Positions 1-10,366 of a stretch of 64,000 bases of DNA are shown here, piece after piece. Every line of letters starts with the position of its first letter. The first letter of the stretch is position 1. A program made the position numbers and the translations under genes. The notes below the pieces were generated by a model, which did not search any database, was not told the origin of the DNA, and saw only the letters and a program-made list of their open reading frames with translations. Origin of the DNA: Phallus indusiatus (taxonomy: Eukaryota; Basidiomycota; Agaricomycetes; Phallales; Phallaceae); contig JAQFWX010000121.1 in assembly GCA_027605045.1 (NCBI GenBank), forward strand, positions 40,157 to 104,156, read 5' to 3'.

Positions 1-1666
1 GGTATATATTATATGTATATGAAAATCAAACTCACCAGTCGATGTCGATTGGCATTGGGATTGATCTTGCTAAGGTAGTTTATTATGTTTCCATTTTGTA
101 AGAATGGTGAAACCTAAGCAATATTAAGGCAAGTAGAAGTAGAACGGCGAGCCAACACACCATGTACATGGATAGCGTCCCATATTCGCAAATACCGTAA
201 AATTCCAAAATTCTCGGATGATACAAATGTCCCCAGATCTGTGCTTCGCTCATGAAACGCTGCAATTGAACATGAGGGATTTTCCTTGGATGGTTCCATA
301 TTATCTTACCCTTCTTGCCGCCTGTTTGTCTTTCTCCGTCGGTCCAAGTAATCGGACCAATTTTAGAGCAACCTTCTCCTTGCCTAGTCGCTCGCCCAAG
401 TACAGATCACAATACCCTCCTCCCGCAATCGGATATTCGCTTAATTTCTTGATTTCTGGGCTGATATCTTTAACAGAAGTTGAGGACGGGTGGGGTTCAA
501 ACCCTATGTGCTTTGGTACCCGATGTTCCATAGATTGCAGGATCTTTAACATCTGGGCATGTACTTGTTCCATAGTGGGTATCTTTTCATAAATATCTTC
601 ACAACAAGCCCGTGCTAAATCCCAAATCTCTTCGGGTATCTCGGGCGATCCCAATGCCTCTTTATGTCTTCCTTGCGCAAGAAGCGGTCCAAGTACATGA
701 TTTTGTCGAAACCTCGACGATGGATTTTGCTCTGACAAGACCTGTAGTAACAATGCGTTCGGATCACTGAAGCCGCCACCGTAAGCTAATAAAACTTTGT
801 TCCGTACCAATACTAGGAATGTACCAAAAGCGAGTACATCATCTTCCCATTTAATGGGGTCCGTGTCATCCGGATAGACCGGGCATGCTTGACTTGGGTA
901 AAGCGTTGAATCGACTTTGAAGAACTCAGTCCAGTCTGTTTGAGAAAATAGAAAACTAGACAGATAAGCCTTCTTTTCTTGATCAAGAAGGATGGTAGAC
1001 TTCATGGAATGAGAAAAATCATTTGGTTGGTTGATTTACATACAGAAAAAAGAAACCTCACCATGGAAAGATATCCGTAAAGTATATTATTTCGATGCAA
1101 AAAAGCAAGAGCGCCGGCTACTTCTGTCAGAATACGCACTCTTTCAGGTATGGAACACGTTGAAATTTGAAGGCCAAGGCTTCGACCTGGCATATACGGT
1201 GAGACAAAAGCTAAAGAGTCATCCACACGAGCAATTCCCAGCAAGGGAAGTACATGTTCATGAGAGATCGCGCGCAGCCAGACCACTAATTCTCTGAAAA
1301 AGATCTACAGATTCATTAGTTGACTTATTCATTGCGTTATTTTGTCAAATTGTAACCTTATTTGATTTCGTAGATATCATACGCTTGACCGCGACCTGTC
1401 GCCCATTCGATAATTCTCCCAGCCAGATATAGGAAAGGGTACCATAAGCCGCGGGCACATCGCCCAGAATTCTAACTTCAGAAGATAGATCAGGTATATC
1501 ACGAAAGATAGGCAACGCTCTGGAGAGGTGGAATGGGATAAGCGGAGGTAACTTTCTTAGGCCTGAAGACACGTTTCTTTTTCCGGATCCTTAGAAGCTG
1601 TTGAGTAATGATTTGAACAGTACTGGCCTAAATGTTACCTGAAAACCCCGCGAAGTGTTCAGTCAT
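1..1666 (-). CDS. Tandem pseudokinase-kinase protein, copy A (cut by window start)
   Basis: Probable signalling protein with a dead kinase domain followed by an active-type TKL kinase. The 28-nt first exon (1666-1639) ends in phase 1 at a GTAACA donor and joins an exon reading ILGDVPAAYGTLSYIWLGEL and then QVAVK (beta-3 lysine kept). The catalytic loop that should read HGDL is YGYL, and the DFG region is KAYLSSFLFS, so neither catalytic aspartate is present. From about 500 down to 310 the second domain starts with the glycine-rich loop AGGGYCDLYLGE and KVALKLV. The gene runs off the left edge after SPFLQNGNIINYL, so the catalytic loop of domain 2 is not seen. The stretch VRNKVLLAYGGGF (around 800) is open in frame but matches an intron in copy C and is probably spliced out. 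It lies 278 bp beyond the stop of copy B, in the same direction. Confidence 0.8.
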
Positions 1667-1943
1667 AGTTGTGGATATGGGTAAACCAGTTTGGGCGCTG
1701 GCGCCTTACAAGCAAAAGCACAAGCTAATGCTAATACGTCCTCATGGAGTTTCTGACCATGCGTCCAGATCCGGAAAAGTCGAGAGCTTAAAGCAAGAGA
1801 ATCCATCATTCAAATCTCACGGTTTTTAGTCCAAATTCATACATACATTTTGCGAATAGTACTACATAGTCTGCAACCCGAAACGATAGAATAAGTAAAA
1901 TCCCATAATACAATACTATCAGCCTACAAAAAATTGATACACC

Positions 1944-4386
1944 TCACAGATTGTACATTTCCCGGAGATGGCCTAAAATGTCATTCATACACGGTCGCAT
2001 AGCTGGATCAATATCGGTGCATCGTTGACAGTATTCCCAGCTATTGTCATCTAGCCAATAGCTTGCAATCGGCTCAGTTGGCCGAGTTGGTCGTCTCCTA
2101 TTTACGAGTTCCACTATTACCCGTACATCATCTTGGATGTTATAGAACGGTTTCTCGTTACTCAAAACCTTAAACAAAAATTACTTCGTTTTCGGTCATG
2201 GACAAAGGAGCAGCTGACCTCCAAAATAATATGTCCGTAACCATAAACATCACTTTGAATAGTCCGCGAAGGCCCAACAACTGTATCGTCCACTTTCATA
2301 AGCTCTGGGGCCATCCATCGTGGAGATCCAGCACCGTGCAGGATTGAACTTGTTATTTCGTGACTTATCCTCGATAAACCGAAATCGGCTAAAACGGCAG
2401 TCCCAGAATCCGATATAAGAACATTTGCTCTTGGAGTATATTAGTCAAGTTTTATCTTGTGATATAATTTCATTACCCTTTGAGATCTCCGTGTATGATA
2501 GAAGGATCTCTGTTGTGCAGATAGGCAAGCCCTTCCGCCGTTTCTATGAGCTGCAAGCAAGGTGCATATTTAGGGGATATGTAAGCCTTAAACCAAACCC
2601 ACCAATTTATGTCGGTTAGCACATTGAGGTTGATCTTGTTAAGATAGTGCATAATGTTTCCATTTTGTTGAAAAGGTGAAACCTGTAATAATTGAATATT
2701 AAACTTGAAAGCAGACCACTCCAGTTGGAGAGACAGCTTGACCCACCATGTACAGAGATAGCGTTCCAGGCTCATGTTCGCATACGCCATAGAACTCTAA
2801 AATCTTAGGATGATGTAAATTCCCCCAAATTTGCATTTCACTCAAAAAAAGCTAAATTTATCAAACGAAATCATAAGTGCCAGTGAATTCGGTAATGTCA
2901 GTTTTCACAAAGATACTTAATCCTCACCCTCTTTGCGGTATCTCTATCTTTCTCCACCTGACCAAACAATCGTACCAATTTGAGGGCAACTTTTTGTCCT
3001 CCTAATTTTTCTCCGGAGTATAAATCACAATAACCCCCTCCCGCGACGGGATATTTGCTTATGTTAGTTATTTCTGAAGTGATATTTTTTACGGGTATTA
3101 TAGCTAAGGAGGAAGCACTTTCGGTGTTTGTCGAATCTTCGATTGCGTTGAGAGTTGTTGACATCTCATCAACCAGTTTCACACTAGACAGTTTTCCGTC
3201 AAGACCATCTTTACACCAAGCTTCGGCCACATCCAAAATCCCTTCGGGTACTTCGTGGGGGACCAATGTCTCTTTGTAATTTTTTTCAGCAAGAAGCCGT
3301 TTGACTAAGGAATCATACTGCGATTTTGGCAATGGACCTGTCTTTGCCAAAATTTGTAATGATATGTAATTATCTGCAAACACATATAATGAGGTATTTT
3401 CCGCACACACCAGTGCTATGAGCATACCAGAAGCGAGCACATCCTGTTCCTGAGTTGCTGCTGAAGACAATTGAAGATGTCCCGGGGACGGAGAACTGGC
3501 TGATAATGTCGTTCGATCGGGAGCTGAGGTCGAATTTGTAATAGGAACACTTGATGTGGAGAGGTCATATTCATAGTCTGACGCAACATACAAGGATGGT
3601 TCTGAACCATGCCCTTCTGATTCTTTCTCAGAATCTTTCTCGGTTCCAAAAGCCGTAGACACGGGAGGAGAGAAGGTTACAGGTGGTGCAGAAGTTGAAG
3701 CAAAGGAAGGCGAGAGCAAGCCCATCGACGTAATTGGTGCCGATGTGGGCGCTGACGAACACGTTGGCTACGGTGAAAGGAGAGGTGAAGGCGACGGCGA
3801 AATTGGAACGGGGAGTGAAACAGTCCGAGAATCTTCAGAAACGTTTATCTCGGACACGTTAGCGGCAGATAACGTTGAATGATCAACCACCAGCTCAGTA
3901 TCCTGCGTGATACGAGAACGAGTTTTTGGATGAGTTGTCGATGTCGATGCAACGGGTGCAGGAGTGAGTGTCAAAATTGGAAGTTTTCGACTTGAAACAG
4001 AAGTAACCGCGCTAGATTCGGCTTTGTCGCTCTCTTTATTGTTCATCTCGCCATTTTGTTCTACTTCCTTCTCTTCCCCTTTCTCTTTGCCTTTGGGACT
4101 TTGAGCTGCATCTCTCTCAATAGCAACTTGAATACTAGCAGCCTTAACATCTGCCGGACTCATACCGGTCCCCGGGTGCGCCGATTTGAAGTGCCGCATC
4201 ATATTGGACTGGGTGTGAAACGCTTTGGAGCAATTGGGACATGGGAACGCTAAAGCAACAAAAAAAAGGACGTAAACACTTATTATGAAAAACAACCAAC
4301 TGGACCAAATACATACGTGGTATGCTGGCAGCTACAAAATAATTCGACAATATTTCCCTTACCGGAGGGAGACTCTTGTGCGACAT
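1944..4386 (-). CDS. C2H2 zinc finger-kinase chimera, copy B, with in-frame TAG
   Basis: Start ATG at 4386; exon 1 (4386-4317) ends at a GTATGT donor in phase 1 and joins an exon at 4249. That exon encodes one C2H2 finger, CPNCSKAF through RHFKSAH (C-x2-C-x12-H-x4-H), preceded by KSLPPVREIL. A long Ser/Thr/Pro/Glu-rich linker follows. Downstream is only the C-lobe remnant of the pseudokinase (EQDVLASGMLIALV, then EVPEGILDVAEAWC) and then a full kinase: AGGGYCDLYSGE, KVALKLV, IIHGDLKG, ADFGLSRISHE, RWMAPELM and the C-lobe ending REMYNL. A TAG at 3770-3768 lies in the same frame between finger and kinase. The gene could be a pseudogene, two adjacent genes, or rescued by a small intron (for example about 54 nt ending in the pyrimidine-rich CACCGTAG). 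The kinase half is clearly homologous to copies A, C and D. Confidence 0.65.
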
Positions 4387-4994
4387 GTTGAATTGCACTG
4401 GGATGCTACGGTCAAAAGACGTCTTTTTCCCAGCGTCCCAGGTTACATGTTACGCTTTACGCGTGACGCGCTAATACAGTATCTGTATTGTACGGAATAC
4501 GGCGGCCGTATATACGGTCTGTACACGTTCTGTAAGAGATCTCAATACGGTCCGTTTATATCCGGGTCGTTACGCGTGACGCGTGACGGCCGTATTACGG
4601 ATATGTACAGATTCATTTCCTTCAGCAGCAATGCAGCAGGGGCTTACCGTCCCGTTTAATTTGCTTCCATCTGTATTTTGTTTGTGCGTATTTGTATGTG
4701 CTGGTGATCGTTATATGTAGTTGACCAGCTCGCTCTATTTTTAAGTACAGAGCCGCATGCAAGGGAATCTGCGACCCTCTAGTTATTAGGCAATTTTCGT
4801 TCAGTATGCATTTTCTTAGCTTTTCTTATTGGTTCTCTTTGCTCCTCCGGGTCTACGGAGGTCTGTTTTGTGGATGCCTGTAAAAGCGGAAGCCCGCTGT
4901 GCTCAGCTTGTGAGATGAATTTGGAAACTATCACACACAAATTTATGTATATGTTTACGACACGCATTGCGTCAATTGAACACATTGATACACC
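4387..4994. promoter_or_regulatory. Intergenic region upstream of copy B, palindrome-rich
   Basis: 608 bp between the stop of copy C and the start of copy B. The part at 4455-4610 is packed with short palindromes. These include three ACGCGT hexamers (4459-4464, 4572-4577, 4579-4584), AATACAG-TAT-CTGTATT (4473-4489), CCGTATATACGG (4506-4517) and ACGGCCGT (4586-4593). ACGCGT is the known yeast MBF/MCB core; whether it acts here is inference. No convincing gene is seen, and the stop-free plus-strand stretch through it looks like chance. Confidence 0.45.
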
Positions 4995-7332
4995 TCATAG
5001 ATTGTACATTTCCCGAAGATGGCCTAAAACATCATTCATACACGGTCGCATAGCTGGATCGATATCGGTGCATCGTTGACAATATGCCCAACTAATGTCA
5101 TCGAGCCATTGAGCTGCAATAGGCCCAGTTGGCCGAGCTGATCGTCTCCCATAAGCAAGCTCCAGTAATACACGCATATCGTCTCGGATATTATAAAATG
5201 GTTTTTCATTGCTCAGGACCTAAACAAAAATTTACTTTATCGTTCTTTCGCAGAAATAAACCGTCACTGACCTCCAAGATAATATGACCATAACCATAAA
5301 CATCGCTCTGAATTGTTTTCAATGGCCCGGTTACTGCTGTGTCATCTGCTATCATCAGCTCCGGCGCCATCCATCGTGTAGATCCAGCTCCATGCAAAAC
5401 TGAAGCAGTCATTTCGTGGCTTATCCTTGATAAACCGAAATCAGCCAAAATAGCAGTCCCAGAATCCGATATAAGGATATTGGCTCTTGAACCGTCGTCA
5501 AGACAGATTTAATTCACAGTATGTAGGTTTCGTTACCCTTTCAAGTCGCCATGTATAACCGGAGGATCTCGGTTGTGCAAATATACAAGTCCTTCTGCTG
5601 TTTCCACGAGCTTAGAAGCCAATGTAAGCTTCGGAATATATTCACAAGATCAAACCTACGAGTTTATGTCGATCGGCATCGGGCTTAACTTCACTAAGGT
5701 AACGCATAATATTCCCGTTTTCTAAGAAAGGCGAGACCTAGCACAGGGAATCAGCAGAAGACAAAGCTAGAAAGGATAGCCTACCATGTACATAAAGTGC
5801 GTCCCATATTCGCATATACCGTAAAATTCCAAAATTCTCGGATGATACAAATCTCCCCAAATCTGCACTTCGCTCATGAACCGCTGGGTAAAAATTCAAC
5901 GTTAATGATCTTTTACAAAGTTACATTGTCCAAGTCCTTACCTTTCTTGCCGTGTTTTTGTCTTTCTCCGTCGGACCAAATAATCGCACCAATTTTAGAG
6001 CAACCTTTTCTTTTCCTAGTCGCTCACCCAAATACAAATCACAATAGCCCCCTCCAGCAATCGGATATTCACTTAACTTCTTGATTTCAGGGCTGATGTC
6101 TCTGGTGGGGGCCGAAGCTGAATGGGAAGTAATCCCAATATTCACTGAATCCTGAGGCCCGAGCGATTTTAGAATCCTCAACATCTGCACGTAAACTTGT
6201 TCCATGGAAGGTATTTTTGCATAAGTATCTTCGCAACAAGCCTGTGCCACATCCCATATATCATCGGGTATCTCGGGGGATCCCAAAGCCTCTCTAAATC
6301 TTCCTTGCGCAAGAAGCGGTCCAATGAAGCGATTCTGTTGATGACTCGATGAAGCATTTCTATTCGATAAGACCTATTTATTAATAATGCGTCTGGGTTA
6401 TTATTGGATTTCCCGCTAAATTTCAACGAAGTTTCCGCACCACCGTAAGTAGTGTGCCGAAAGCGAGCACATCGTCTTGCCATGCAATAGGCTCGCTGCC
6501 AGGGGGATAGACTGGGCATGCTTGGCTTGGGTAAAGGGTTGAATCAACTTTGGAAAATTCGGTCCAGTCGGTTTGGGCAAACAAGAAACTGGACAAGTAA
6601 GCTTTCTTTGCTGTATCAAGAACAATTGTTGACTTCGTGGGAGGAGAAATATTATTAACCCGAACATAAGATTTAACTAGAGAAAGCTCACCAGTCCAAT
6701 ACATCCATAAACTATATTATTCTGGTGTAAAAAAGCAAGAGCGCCGGATACTTCTGTGAGGATGCGCAGTCGATCTGGTATGGAACAGGTTGGAAGTTGA
6801 ACATCGAGACTTCGTCCTGGCATATACGGAGAGATAAACGCGACAGAATCATCTACACGAGCGATGCCCAGCAGCGGCAGTACATGCTCATGTGACATTG
6901 CACGTAACCAGATAAGCAGCTCTCTAAAGAAAACCTATCAACTCATTCAATGATCAACCCAAATATCATATCTTCTTTAAGACTTGTAAACTAGTAATTA
7001 GTAACTGCTAACCTTATCTATTCCCGGATAGTTGGGTAACAGGTCTTTGACTGCGACCTGCTGACCATTGATTAATTCTCCCAACCAAATGGAAGAAAGT
7101 ACACCAGCAGCCACCGGGACATCACCGAGAATCTTTATTTCAGAAGATAAATCGGGTATATCGCGAAAAATGGGGAACGCTTCGGGAAGGTGTGGTGGTA
7201 TAATTGGGGGCAATTTCAATGAAGGTCGTGACGAGAGTCTCTTGCTACGTCCTGGCAAGTCATAGTATCGATCTCCTCTCCCTAATTGATTATCTGAAAC
7301 TCACTGGGCACATTCTCAAAACCTTCCGCCAT
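4995..7332 (-). CDS. Tandem pseudokinase-kinase protein, copy C (complete)
   Basis: The best complete member of the array, roughly 580 residues. Exon 1 (7332-7305, MAEGFENVP) ends in phase 1 at GTGAGT and joins an exon at 7251. Pseudokinase: N-lobe from about residue 45, VAVK lysine at about 78, helix C FFRELLIWLRAMSHEHV. The catalytic loop is degraded to YGCI and the DFG region to KAYLSSFLFA. The C-lobe has DDVLAFG and EIPDDIWDVAQACCEDTY. Kinase: AGGGYCDLYLGERLG, KVALKLV, HPRILEFYGICEYG, VIHGDLKGANILISD, ADFGLSRISHE, RWMAPELM, SDVYGYGHIILEV and a C-lobe ending REMYNL. All catalytic residues of domain 2 are present, in a TKL-like HGD form. The dead-then-live order resembles JAK and GCN2, but the family looks TKL-like. 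Cytosolic signalling is inferred; no signal peptide or membrane segment is seen. Confidence 0.85.
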
Positions 7333-7602
7333 AGCTACTGAGGGTATCGATTTGCTGGCGCTAAGGCAGCTGCAGGCATTTGTAAATCGCTTGAAAACGC
7401 GATCACAACGCGGAAGCGCCCACTTTGAGTCTCAAGCATCTCAAGCTCAAGCTCCGCGGAGTCAAAATAAACACAACACGAACACATCGTACTGGAGATT
7501 TAGCAAAGAATCTGTCTGGATTGGATGAAAAGCGCAATTATATGAGATTTGCTCCTGGTGAACAAAAGAAGAAATATAATATAGTAGGTCCAATCCATCA
7601 AT

Positions 7603-9912
7603 TTACAAATTATACATTTTCCGAAGATGACACAAAACATCATCCATGCTTGGTCGCATAGCTGGATCGGTATCGGTGCATCGTTGACAATACTCCCAGC
7701 TAATATCATCAAGACATTGGTTTGCGATTAATCCAGTTGGCCGAGCTGGCCGTCTCCCATGAATCAGCTCTACAATTACGCGCAGATCTTCCCGGATATT
7801 ATAAAACGGTCTTTCATTGCTTAAAACCTAAACGAAAGTTATTCATCTTCCTTCGCAAATGATTCGGCAACTGACCTCCAAAATGATATGACCATAGCCA
7901 TAGACATCGCTTTGAATGGTTCTTAATGGTCCAACAGCTGTATCGTCAGTTATCATAAGCTCTGGGGCCATCCATCGTGGAGACCCAGCCCCACGCAGAA
8001 CTGAAGATGTCATTTCATGACTTATCCTCGATAAACCAAAGTCGGCCAAAACAGCGGTTTCCGAATCTGATATAAGAATATTTGCCCTTAAACTTTTGTC
8101 AGACACGTTTGTTCCACAATTTATGTTTTTAGTTACCCTTTTAGGTCACCATGTATAACGGGTGGTTTTAGGTTGTGTAGGTATGCGAGTCCTTCAGCCG
8201 TTTCCACAAGCTGAGTGAAAAATGTGAGGAAAACGGATTATGAGAGATAACCAAACTTGCCAGTTTACGTCTATTGGCATCAGGTTTGATTTTGTTAAGG
8301 TAATTCATAATGTTTCCGTTTGATAAAAAAGGTGAAACCTTAAATATTATTCGAAGGTACATAAGCAGTTAATGGGCCAGATAAGCCTCACTTACCATGT
8401 ACATGGATAGTGCTCCATATTCGCATATGCCATAAAACTCCAATATTCTTGGATGATGCAAATCTCCCCAAATTTGCACTTCGCCCATCAAACGCTAAGT
8501 TACCATACCGATCTCCCTCAGCCATTTCAAGAAAAATAGGGAATGCCCTTACCCTCCTTGCGGCATTTTTGTCCTGCTCAGACGGACCAAACAATCGCAC
8601 CAGTTTCAAAGCAACCTTCTCTTTTCCTAATCGCTCCCCCAAATATACATCACAATATCCTCCCCCCGCAATCGGATACTCGCTTAGTTTCTTTATTTCC
8701 GGACTGATGTCTTTAACAGGTTTCAAAACTGGACGAGGGACAGCGTCCACGCTCATTGAAGGTTCAATCGCGTTGAGAATCGTTGTCATTTGGGCGTAAA
8801 TTTGTTCCATAGTAGGCACTGTTTCATTAGCAGCATCACTCCAACAAGCCTGAACCAGAGTCCAAATTTCTTCGGGTATGTCAGGCGATCCCAGTGTCTC
8901 CTTAAACGTTCTGTGAGCAAGAAGCTGCCTAATGAGACGAGTTTGCTGTAACGTCGAAGAAGTATCTTTCCATGATAAAACCTGTGCGTTTGTGTTATGA
9001 GAGTTTCAATGGAAAAAAAAGATAGAGAACTCTTTCGCACCGACAACACGAGCGTACCAAAAGAAAACACATCATCTTTCCATGCAAATTCTTCATTAGG
9101 TGGATAGACAGCAGGCATATCTTTGGGGTAGAGATTGGAATCAACTTTGACTAGCTCAGACCAATCAGTTTGAGCGAAGAGAAAACTGGATAAATAGGCT
9201 TTTTTCGCTTCGTCTAAAACAACTGTAGACTTCACAGAAGATTGAAAATTAGTTGAGTTTTAAAAAAATTACACCAAAAACAAAAAACCTCACCAGCCTG
9301 AGATTCATATAGGCTATATTATTTCGGTGTAAAAAAGTAATAGCGCCGGCTACTTCTGCGAGGATACGAAGTCGGACGTGTATGGAGCATTCCGACAGCT
9401 GGATATCAAGGCTTCGACCTGGTATGTATGGGGATATATAAGCTAAAGAATCATTTACACGAGCGACTCCCAGCAAGGAAAGGACATTCTCGTGAGACAT
9501 CGCACGCAACCAGACATATAGTTCCTTAATGAAGATCGCCTATAAAATATGAATTTCACAACTCAGCGTTCAAAAAGCTGTAGTTGCTGAAAGTAACCTG
9601 ATCTGTAGTACGGCTGGGTACCAGACGTTTGACCGCCACCTGCTGTCCATTCGATAACTCTCCGAGCCAAACAAAGGAAAGACCGCCAAAGGCTATGGGT
9701 ACATCGCCCAGAATCTTGACTTCAGATGATAAGTCAGGTACATTGCGAAAGATGGGTAACGCTTCGGAAAGGTGTGGTGGAACAATTGGAGGGATCGTAG
9801 ATGACGACGATCTTGTGTTGCGTCCTTTATATTAAAAATGCATTGATTTTTATCAACGATTGACAGTCTGCAACTTACTTAGTAACCTCACAAAATTTTC
9901 AACGATAGTCAT
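7603..9912 (-). CDS. Tandem pseudokinase-kinase protein, copy D (complete)
   Basis: Exon 1 (9912-9879, MTIVENFVRLL) ends in phase 1 at GTAAGT and joins an exon opening RRNTRSSSSTIPPIVPPHL, so the gene layout matches copy C. Pseudokinase: GDVPIAFGGLSFVWLGEL, QVAVKRL, helix C LRAMSHENVLSLLG. The catalytic loop is YMNL and the DFG region KAYLSSFLFAQTDW, so both aspartates are gone. Kinase: AGGGYCDVYLGERLG, KVALKLV, HHPRILEFYGICEYG, VIHGDLKGANILISD, ADFGLSRISHE, RWMAPELM and a C-lobe ending RKMYNL. One donor at the start of the helix C region lies directly after AGG AGG. It is the outermost copy of the array and ends 271 bp from the start of copy C. No frameshift or stop was found. Confidence 0.85.
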
Positions 9913-10366
9913 TAAGGATATCAGTCAAGTAGCTAGCGTCAAGTACTAGTAGAGGCATGGTGAATTGATTGTCGACAGGGATGAGCGCCCGCTTCAAGAA
10001 AATCAGTGATTTGCGTTCGTGATCTTACACCAACACCGACACTACCTCACCGAACAGAGACACTATCAGACTGATAGAACATACAACTATAATCAAACGA
10101 TTTCTCAAACGTATGCATATGCACTCATGAAACTTAATATGTTTCGAAAGGAGCAGCAATTCGTGTAGACATCTTGTAGACATCTACAACACAGAAGTAT
10201 AGAGCATTATAAACTTCGCGGCGCGCTACCATCCTAAGCATGTCTGACAACCAGATATCCGACGTTACCCATGCTGAAAACACAGAGTGTATCTAAACCC
10301 CACGTTAAATCGTCAAAGTGGACGCTGGATCATATCTTGTCTTTTGGGGTATAGGGATAAAATCGG
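9913..10366. other. Intergenic, kinase array to BUD23
   Basis: 454 bp between the start of copy D and the stop of BUD23; it holds the copy D promoter and the BUD23 3' end. No gene or repeat was recognised. Confidence 0.5.

Noticed and set aside
485..505. tRNA B-box-like GGGTTCAAACCC
   Set aside because: It lies inside the copy A coding sequence, with no A box or cloverleaf around it. A similar hit near 32455 lies in the NmrA-like gene.
218..592. 124-codon plus-strand frame
   Set aside because: Exact antisense of the copy A kinase exon; a shadow of a conserved coding region.
4285..4659. 124-codon plus-strand open frame before copy B
   Set aside because: It overlaps exon 1 of copy B and the palindrome cluster, and no family resemblance is seen. 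The low stop density comes from the CG-rich repeats.
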